From positions 2,914,001 through 2,978,000 of the forward strand of contig NZ_CP071955.1 in assembly GCF_017603965.1 (NCBI RefSeq): 64,000 bases of DNA. Reading direction: 5' to 3'. How positions within the stretch are numbered: position 1 is the stretch's first letter; each line of letters opens with the position of its first letter. Of this stretch, positions 45,358 to 52,026 are shown piece after piece. The position numbers and the translations under genes are program-made. The notes under the pieces are model-generated. The model did no database searches. It was not told the origin of the DNA and saw only the letters and a list, made by a program, of their open reading frames with translations. This DNA is from Xanthomonas fragariae (GTDB lineage Bacteria > Pseudomonadota > Gammaproteobacteria > Xanthomonadales > Xanthomonadaceae).

Positions 45358-46432
45358 CTTAGACTCAACTTCCAAGTGCAACACCCTCATAGCAAGTAAG
45401 GTGTTCACATGTCAAAAAGCTATCTCCATCTGAGTGCAGAAGAGCGCGCGGTGCTGCAAATCGAAACACGGCGTGGTCAAAGCTTGCGCTCGATCTCCAG
45501 ACTTCTGTGCAGAAGCCCATCGACATTGAGCAGGGAGCTGGTCAGGCAGGGCGCCACGAGCTACTGTGCGGCAGATGCGGCCAGGCGTTACAAAGCGCGG
45601 CGTCAGCGCAGTGTTCGGCGGCGTAGGCTGACCCCGGGGACGGATTTGTTCCAGCTGGTGCGTGATCATCTTGTGCTGTGGCGCTGGTCGCCCCAGCAGA
45701 TTGCTGCCAAGCTCTTGATCATGCATCCGGATGATTCTGCCCAGCGCGTCAGCCACGAAACCATCTACGCAACGATCTATGCGCACCCGCGCGGTGGCCT
45801 GAAAAAGGAGCTGGTGGAGGCTTTACGCCAGGGCAAGCCTACTCGGGGATTGCGGCGTACGACCGCTGCCAAACGCACCTGGGTGCCGGAGGAACTACGC
45901 ATCGTGCACCGGCCCGAAGACGTGCGACAGCGCCTGATTCCAGGTCATTGGGAAGGCGATCTGATCAAGGGCGCGTTCAATCGTTCCTGCGTTGGCACGT
46001 TGGTGGAGCGCAAGACGCGCTTTGTGGTGCTGTGCCGAATGGACGGCTGCACGGCTGCCGATGCGCTGGAAGGGTTTACCCGCCAGATGAAAAGGCTTCC
46101 CGCTTCGATGCGAACGAGCTTGACCTATGATCGCGGGACCGAACTGACGTGTTATGCCGAGCTGATGCAGGGACTGAACATCAATGTGTGGTTTGCCGAT
46201 CCACACGCGCCTTGGCAGCGCGGAAGCAACGAAAACACCAATGGCCTACTTCGCCAGTTCTTGCCCAAGGGTGCGGATCTGTCCACCGTCAGTCAGGAGT
46301 ACCTCAATCACATCGCATTACTGATGAACACCCGTCCACGCGAGACGTTGGGATGGAAAACGCCGAGCGAGGCGATGGAGCATGAACTGGCAACTTTCAA
46401 ATCACGTGTTGCACTTGAATCTTGAGACCACC
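45358..46432 (+). mobile_element. IS30-family insertion sequence (IS1112-like)
   Basis: About 1075 bp with imperfect terminal inverted repeats sharing TCCAAGTGCAACAC at the left and TTCAAGTGCAACAC at the right (inverse strand). GAG target duplications flank it. It carries one intact transposase gene and is inserted in the last codons of the hsdR relic. Confidence 0.85.
45409..46425 (+). CDS. IS30-family transposase
   Basis: A 338-residue transposase with an N-terminal helix-turn-helix (HLSAEERAVLQIE, SLRSISRLLCRSPSTLSREL) and a DDE catalytic domain: HWEGDLIKGAF (first Asp), TYDRGTELTCY (second Asp) and WQRGSNENTNGLLRQFLPKG (Glu). The frame is intact and the element has both ends, so it could be active. 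It resembles IS1112 of X. oryzae; the exact name is not verified. Confidence 0.92.
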   Translation: MSKSYLHLSAEERAVLQIETRRGQSLRSISRLLCRSPSTLSRELVRQGATSYCAADAARRYKARRQRSVRRRRLTPGTDLFQLVRDHLVLWRWSPQQIAAKLLIMHPDDSAQRVSHETIYATIYAHPRGGLKKELVEALRQGKPTRGLRRTTAAKRTWVPEELRIVHRPEDVRQRLIPGHWEGDLIKGAFNRSCVGTLVERKTRFVVLCRMDGCTAADALEGFTRQMKRLPASMRTSLTYDRGTELTCYAELMQGLNINVWFADPHAPWQRGSNENTNGLLRQFLPKGADLSTVSQEYLNHIALLMNTRPRETLGWKTPSEAMEHELATFKSRVALES

Positions 46433-46588
46433 GAGTGCTTCGGCCTGCTGCAGCACCGTGCGAACCACGGCATCCTGCAGATCGGGCGGATACCCTTATT
46501 TGCGCAGGATGCGCTTGACCAGCACACGCATGCGCGCACGCGCCGAGTCGCGGCGCCCCCAATCCACCGAAGCGCTGCCTTTAAGGAT

Positions 46589-47551
46589 GGTCTGATCAAC
46601 GCGGTCAGAGGATGAGGCAAACCACATTGGCCACATCCACGGCACTCAGGTCCTCGGTTTTTCGCCGTTTCCGGCGCGTTTGCGGGGTGTTGCCCGAGTT
46701 ACAGGCACACCTTCCCCACGGCAGGCATCAACTGCTTTCGCTTCAACCACAGGTTCGACAGCGCAAACAGCGTCAGCACCTGCGCAGTCTTCTTCACCAG
46801 GCCGCGATAGCGCACCTTGACGTAGCCAAACTGACGCTTGATCACACGAAACGGGTATTCCACGCCGTGCAGCAGTTTGTACGCCTGCGTGATGTCTGCC
46901 ACGTTGGCCGCCGTGCATTCCACGTGGTGCACCAGGCCGGAGGCATCGTCCACGCCGATGTGCGCCTTCATCCCGAAGAAATACTGATTGCCCTTCCTGG
47001 TCTGGTGCATTTCAGGGTCGCGCTCACCTTAGTTCTTGGTCGAACTGGGCGCGGCAATGATCGTGGCGTCCACGATCGTGCCGCCTCGCAGGCTCTGCCC
47101 CTTGCGCGACAAGTGCGCGTTGACCCGATTGAACAGCTTGCGCGCCAGATCGTGCTGTTCCAGCAGGTGACGGAAGTTGAGAATCGTGGTCTCGTCCGGC
47201 ACATCGTCCAACCCGCCGATCTTGGCGAAACGGCGCATCGACACCGTGTCGTACAGGGCCTCTTCCGCAGACGGATCGCTTAGCGCGTACCACTGCTGCA
47301 AAAAATGGATGCGCAGCATCGTCTCCAGTGGATATGGCTGTCGCCCCGGCTGGCCTGACGTCGGATAATTCGGCGCGATCAGGGACAGCAGGTCCTTCCA
47401 CGGCACCACCTGATCCATCTCGCACAAGAACACCTCGCGCCGTGTCCGCTTGCGTTTGCCGTTGTACTCCGCGTCGCCGAAAGACAGTTGCATCGTTATC
47501 GTTCCGTTGGCTCTATGCGATTGTCGCAGGATCAGGGGAGTTGTTCAGACC
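46589..47551 (-). mobile_element. IS5-family insertion sequence
   Basis: Putative terminal inverted repeats GGTCTGATCAAC (46589) and GGTCTGAACAAC (inverse, ending 47551) bound about 960 bp containing a broken IS5 transposase. Boundaries are tentative. It abuts the hsdR relic on the left and, after 5 bp, the IS701 element on the right. Confidence 0.65.
46699..47493 (-). pseudogene. IS5-family transposase with premature stop
   Basis: The protein starts MQLSFGDAEYNGKRKRTRRE and shows the IS5 pattern WKDLLSLIAPNYP, LRIHFLQQWYALSD, DDVPDETTILNFRHLLE and GGTIVDATIIAAPSSTKN. A TAA at 47029-47031 then interrupts it. The same frame resumes with GERDPEMHQTRKGNQYFFGM, HIGVDDASGLVH, FRVIKRQFGYVKVRYRGL and runs to the normal end. 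The stop separates the first DDE Asp from the rest, so the element is probably dead. Confidence 0.85.
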
Positions 47552-47556
47552 TTCCA

Positions 47557-49013
47557 TAGTCCTACTGTGTCATAAATAGGTTATCCTGCAATGCAAGCAG
47601 TCTCTCCCACGGCGGGATCGTGATGGCCGCAGTCAGCAACAAAGCGCGTTTCTCCGCTTATCTCGATGAACTCTCCGCCGCGCTCGGTCATGCTGACCGC
47701 ACTGCGGGCCTGCGAGGCGATTGTAGTGCGTTGATGCTGCCTTTGGAGCGCAAGAGTGTTGAGCCCCTGGCTGCTCATCTGGATCCGCTTCGAACCAGGG
47801 CTCGCCATCAAGCCTTGCACCACTTCGTGGCCAAATCAGAGTGGTCCGATGCGGCCATGTTGGAGCGGGTTCGTCAGTACGTTTCGTCGCTGCTGGATTT
47901 GAAAGACGAGGTGTACTGGATCGTGGACGACACGGGTTTTCGCAAGAAGGGCAGGCATTCGGTCGGTGTGGCCTGATAGTACTGCGGCGAGATCGGCAAG
48001 CAGGACAATTGCCAGGTGGCCGTGAGCGTATCGTTGGCGACGCCGGCAGCGAGCATTCCGATCGCTTTCAGGCTGTATCTGCCTGAAGACTGGGCCAGCG
48101 ATGCAGCACGCCGGGGAAAAGCGGGAATTCCCCACGAGATTGAGTTCGCGACCAAACCGCAGATCGCACTGGCGCAGATGAAAGCAGCCCATGCCACGGG
48201 AGTGGCGCGCGGCACGGTGTTGGCCGATGCAGCCTATGGCAGCAATACGGCCTGGCGTGACGCGCTGGCTTGCCTGGAACTGAACTATGCGGTGGGAATC
48301 GTGTCGAGCGTGAAAGTCTGGCCGCCCGGACAAAGGCCCGAATCGCCGGCGGCGTGGAAAGGCCAAGGCCGACCTCCGGTTCGCCATCGTCGTACAGCCG
48401 ACCATCAGCCACAGTCGGTGCAAGCGCTGGCGCTGTCGTTACCCTCCCGCGCCTTCAGGACAGTCGCGTGGCGGGAAGGCGGCAACGCACCGTTGTCGGG
48501 ACGTTTCGCCGCCGTACGCGTACGTGCAGCACAAGGTGATCGCTTGCGTCAGGAGGAATGGCTGTTGATCGAATGGCCCAAAGGCCAAGACAGGCCGACC
48601 CGATACTTTCTGTCCAACCTGCCGGTAAACACGCCGCGCAAGGATCTGGTAAGGACGGTCAAGGCGCGCTGGTGGATTGAACGCGATTATCAGGATCTGA
48701 AACAGGAATTTGGCCTGGATCACTACGAAGGCCGTGGCTGGCGGGGCTTCCATCATCACGCGAGGTTATGCGTCGCTGCCTATGGGTACCTGGTTGCTGA
48801 ACGCTTGCGCGGGGCGCATCAAAAAAAACCCTCGGAATGCGCGGAATCTCCCTTACCCGAGAATTACCGACCGCGCGGCAAGGCAATCGCGCGCCCAGCG
48901 CCACGCGAGCGACTCGATCGCGACGCTGCGCTGGACAATCGCCATGGACATCGCAGCGGCACTACTTGACGTGATGCCTCCGCATCTGCGGATTTAATGA
49001 CATAGTAGGACTA
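47557..49013 (+). mobile_element. IS701-family insertion sequence
   Basis: About 1457 bp with inverted ends TAGTCCTACTGTGTCAT (left) and TAGTCCTACTATGTCAT (inverse of the right end). It contains a single broken transposase gene. The right end is fused to codon ~10 of the truncated effector copy, so the insertion removed that gene's start. Confidence 0.85.
47620..48997 (+). pseudogene. IS701-family transposase with tandem nonsense codons and a frameshift
   Basis: The frame reads ARFSAYLDELSAALGHADR and DEVYWIVDDTGFRKKG (first catalytic Asp), then meets TGA TAG at 47974-47979. The same frame continues with YCGEIGKQDNCQVAVSVSLA, VLADAAYGSNTAWRDAL and WWIERDYQDLKQEFGLDHYE (Glu region). Near 48896 a one-base shift moves the true C-terminus (AQRHASDSIATLRWTIAMDI) to another frame. 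Where intact copies encode Arg-Gln, both codons became stops, which two C-to-T changes would explain (CGA to TGA and CAG to TAG). Confidence 0.85.
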
Positions 49014-49488
49014 AAGATTCTTTCCAGCTATGCGGACGCGGGCAACCGCGAGTTGTACTGGAATTATCTTTCGCAGCTAGATGGTGCAGACGGCTACGGG
49101 ACGCTGGCGCTAGGCGTGGTGCGCAACAATAGCTTGCCCGGTCGGGTCGCAAATAGTTACGCACAGGATTATGCCAGGACCCAGCACGACAACGGCTCGC
49201 GTTTTGCCAACGCTCAGTTGAGCGAGAGGCAGTGGGAAGCGTTTCGGCAAACCCTGCTCAAAAAGGATTTTGAAGCTAGGCAATACTGGATGAGCGAACA
49301 CCGTCCGGATCTAGCGCAGAATTTGCCCGGTGCTGACGTCATGCGAGCACACGATCAAGCCTTCCTGGACCATGAGCTCGCCCCCAACTGCTGGACGCCC
49401 CGCGTGCTGCTGCAAGCGGCCTTGGAAAAAAGCGGCCCCCAGAAGCTGGAACAGATCTGGACCAACATGCTCGACAACGAGTATGCCA
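49014..49488 (+). pseudogene. Truncated copy of the XVIPCD effector gene
   Basis: From the IS701 edge the frame reads KILSSYADAGNRELYWNYLS, LPGRVANSYAQDYARTQHD and so on, parallel to residues ~9-165 of the effector at 50445. It stops matching after MLDNEYA, exactly where the intact copy continues with GAARISN. It therefore lacks both the start (lost to IS701) and the C-terminal secretion domain. The last ~150 bp are almost identical to the intact gene while the first ~300 bp are clearly diverged. Confidence 0.88.
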
Positions 49489-49555
49489 TGCTATTCCTGT
49501 CCCATCGACACCGATTCGCCTATAGTTCACAGCGAACCCTGCAATGGATTGACCA

Positions 49556-50419
49556 ATGCGCATGATGTCATCCGGCCGGTGCCTCGCACTTGCACTTGCC
49601 GCGGCTGTAACCAGCAGTGCGTGTGCACGGACCCCATCGACCGAACAAAAAAGGACTTCTCCCATGTCGGACACCGTTACAACAGGCCGCACCATCAACG
49701 GGCACACCTATTCGGATGCTCCCGTCGACGTGAAGATGGGGCCGAACACCTTCGGCATTCCCGCCAACTATCTGGATAGCCAGATCGCGCCATGGCCGGG
49801 TGAGGGGGTGACGCTGGTCATCGAGTGGCCAGATATGACGCCCACCCCGCCCGGAGCACGGGCCAATCCGCGCACGAATGATTTCCGGAAAGAGATCTCT
49901 GTGTCGATCGACTATGTTGACCGGATTCCAATCGACACCTTGTTGGCCAGGCGGTCTTCCAACGAGGCTATCACCGAGGCGAATTCCGTCGAAAGGAAGG
50001 ATCCAAGGAGTCGCCTTGAACTACGCGTTTCTAAAGAGGAGACCCTTGGTCTAACACCTTATGCCATCGACGAAGTAAAAATGAAGGACTATTCAAACGA
50101 GTACGAGGCACGCTATGGGAAGCTACCGGTCCGCAACCTTGCTTATGAAGATGACTGGTATGTCGCACGTGATGCCAACGGCAACCTCACCACCGTCATC
50201 AAGTGTGATAGCACCAAGTTTCGCAAAGATGGCGTAAAACTTGAGGGCAATGAGGTCATCCATGAGAAAGGAGCTGTTGCTGCAAGTTGTTTCCATTATT
50301 TCGCTGATATCGAAAACAAACTTTCGATCACCCTGAACTACAAGAGAGCGTTCTTGAAAGACTGGAAACGCATGGAAGATGCCGTAAGGGACGTTTTAAC
50401 GCGCACCAAAGTCAAGTGA
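49556..50419 (+). CDS. Probable immunity lipoprotein for the downstream effector (X-Tfi type)
   Basis: A 287-residue protein. It has a lipoprotein signal: hydrophobic LALALAAAVTSSAC with Cys near residue 23, so it would be anchored in the periplasm. The mature part has no family I recognise (TINGHTYSDAPVDVKMGPNT, FGIPANYLDSQIAPWPGEG, SITLNYKRAFLKDWKRMEDA). It sits 25 bp before an XVIPCD effector gene. In Xanthomonas, XVIPCD toxins are paired with small periplasmic lipoproteins that neutralise them. The immunity role is inferred from this position and the lipobox. Confidence 0.7.
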   Translation: MRMMSSGRCLALALAAAVTSSACARTPSTEQKRTSPMSDTVTTGRTINGHTYSDAPVDVKMGPNTFGIPANYLDSQIAPWPGEGVTLVIEWPDMTPTPPGARANPRTNDFRKEISVSIDYVDRIPIDTLLARRSSNEAITEANSVERKDPRSRLELRVSKEETLGLTPYAIDEVKMKDYSNEYEARYGKLPVRNLAYEDDWYVARDANGNLTTVIKCDSTKFRKDGVKLEGNEVIHEKGAVAASCFHYFADIENKLSITLNYKRAFLKDWKRMEDAVRDVLTRTKVK

Positions 50420-50444
50420 TGGACCAGGTATTAGGGAGCAGGAC

Positions 50445-51773
50445 ATGAGCGGATTGACCGATCAAGACATCAAGATTTTGAGCGGCTATGCGAACTTAGG
50501 AAACCGGGAACTGTATTGGAATTACCTCTCACAACTACAGGGGGCTGATGGCTATGGCACCCTTGCGTTAGGCGTAGTTCGCAATGACAGCCTGCCTGGC
50601 CGGGTCGCCAATAGCTATGCTCAGGACTATGCAAAAAATCAACATGACAAAGGCTCGCGCTTCCCCAACGCGGAGCTCAGCGAACGACAATGGGAGGATT
50701 TCGGCCAAACTCTGCTCAAGAAGGATCTTGCGCTTCGGCAATCTTGGATGGAAGTTCAGCGCCCGGACCTGGCACTAAACCTGCCAGGCAAAGACGTAAT
50801 GCGAGCACACGATCAAGCCTTCCTGGACCATGAGCTCGACCCCAACTGCTGGACGCCCCGCGTGCTGCTGCAAGCGGCCTTGGAAAAAAGCGGCCCCCAG
50901 AAGCTTGAACAGATGATCTGGACCAACATGCTCGACAACGAGTATGCAGGCGCCGCCCGCATCAGCAACACAGGCTATGAGACCTTTGCGCAAATGGGAC
51001 TGGCGGCCGGCAGCCAGTACCTGGCCAAGCTCGGCACCACCGAGGCGATCCAGATGCTGGAAGGCCGCTCCGCTGTCGACCCCAACGTCATTGGCAGCAA
51101 CAGCTTCTACGCGATGTACTTCGAAAAAGAGCAGAAGTGGGTGAATGTCAGCGCAGGCGGCGGGCATCCTTCCATGCGCGAAGAAACCAACCCTGGTCGT
51201 ATCGCCGAGCTCGACGATGCCCGCGCCGTCCGCCTGGAACGGCAGCAGAAAGCCGCGCATTTCCACCACGACGATCCGCACCGCTCTATCACCCGCAGCC
51301 CGTTCACAGCATCGGTCGACGGTATGCCCGATCGGACGCAGGCGCCTACCAAACTTGCCGATATCGACCCTGGTCACCGGGACTACGCATTACTGCAGCA
51401 GGTCCGTGCAGGTGTGAGCGCAATCGATGCGCAAGCTGGGCGGACGCCAGATGTGCACAGCGAGCGTCTGATTGCCAGCGTGATGGCCCTTGCCCGCCAG
51501 AACGACCTGGAGCGCGCCGACCATGTGGTGCTGAGCGTCCAGACCAAAGATATCCCCGCCGGGCGCGATGTATTTGTGGTGCAGGGCGAGCGGGGTGATC
51601 CTGCGCACCTGCGCGCCTCCATGCCCACCGATGTGGCCGTGCGCACGCCGGTGGAGCAATCGCTGCAGCAACTGGAGATGGCCAACACGGAACGACAGCA
51701 GGCATTGCTGCAGAGCCAGCAGCCAGCGATGGACAACCGTGCTCGTGACACTCCGGGAATGCAGATGACGTGA
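50445..51773 (+). CDS. X-T4SS antibacterial effector with C-terminal XVIPCD (X-Tfe)
   Basis: A 442-residue protein in two parts. Residues ~1-270 form a domain I cannot assign (GNRELYWNYLSQLQGADGYG, LPGRVANSYAQDYAKNQ, FLDHELDPNCWTPRVLLQAA, EKEQKWVNVSAGGGHPSMRE), presumably the toxin. Residues ~305-440 match XVIPCD, the VirD4-recruitment signal of xanthomonad effectors: DPGHRDYALLQQVR, GRTPDVHSERLIASVMALA, ADHVVLSVQ, VFVVQGERGDPAHLRA, TPVEQSLQQLE and a Gln-rich tail. GGGAG precedes the start. It follows the immunity lipoprotein gene. Secretion through a type IV system into rival bacteria is the family role; the VirB/D4 genes are not in this window. Confidence 0.82.
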   Translation: MSGLTDQDIKILSGYANLGNRELYWNYLSQLQGADGYGTLALGVVRNDSLPGRVANSYAQDYAKNQHDKGSRFPNAELSERQWEDFGQTLLKKDLALRQSWMEVQRPDLALNLPGKDVMRAHDQAFLDHELDPNCWTPRVLLQAALEKSGPQKLEQMIWTNMLDNEYAGAARISNTGYETFAQMGLAAGSQYLAKLGTTEAIQMLEGRSAVDPNVIGSNSFYAMYFEKEQKWVNVSAGGGHPSMREETNPGRIAELDDARAVRLERQQKAAHFHHDDPHRSITRSPFTASVDGMPDRTQAPTKLADIDPGHRDYALLQQVRAGVSAIDAQAGRTPDVHSERLIASVMALARQNDLERADHVVLSVQTKDIPAGRDVFVVQGERGDPAHLRASMPTDVAVRTPVEQSLQQLEMANTERQQALLQSQQPAMDNRARDTPGMQMT

Positions 51774-51889
51774 TGCACGCGCCGGGATGTACGGCAAACG
51801 CGTGGCGACGGTGCAAAACGTGCCGGCCGGATGCGGGGCAGGTCACAACGGCTCTCGAGTGCCAACGTGTCGTGACTGACGTTGTGTAG

Positions 51890-51941
51890 GCGCACCCACT
51901 GATCGCTTCAAGCCCTCAACCGAAGCGATCAGCGGGTGCGC
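51890..51941. terminator. Long hairpin downstream of the effector gene
   Basis: GCGCACCCACTGATCGCTTC pairs, with a single mismatch, with GAAGCGATCAGCGGGTGCGC across a 12-base loop. No T-run is present. It lies 117 bp after the effector stop. Confidence 0.5.
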
Positions 51942-51979
51942 ATCGAGGATGTCCGCGCCTGCCCGCGGTGCACGGACCG

Positions 51980-52013
51980 CATGCCCGGCACTGCAACACA
52001 GCACCGGGCATGC
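51980..52013. terminator. Hairpin downstream of the M1 aminopeptidase gene
   Basis: GCATGCCCGG pairs with CCGGGCATGC over a 14-base loop, 14 bp beyond the convergent aminopeptidase stop codon. No clear T-run on either side. Confidence 0.45.
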
Positions 52014-52026
52014 CGATCAGGGGCGC

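Larger units (their letters stand above)
45334..46588 (-). pseudogene. hsdR: Type I restriction subunit HsdR, C-terminal remnant split by an IS30 element
   Basis: From about 46588 the minus strand reads ILKGSASVDWGRRDSARARM, RVLVKRILRK, a TAA where Tyr is expected, then GYPPDLQDAVVRTVLQQAEAL. This is the end of a type I restriction HsdR (VDWxxRDSARARMRxxVKRILRKYGYPPD). The IS30 element interrupts the next codon. On its far side the frame resumes as LSAAWSA and stops at 45334. A GAG triplet is duplicated on both sides of the IS (45355-45357 and 46433-46435). The upstream part of hsdR has been replaced by an IS5 element, so no hsdM or hsdS remains. Confidence 0.75.
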
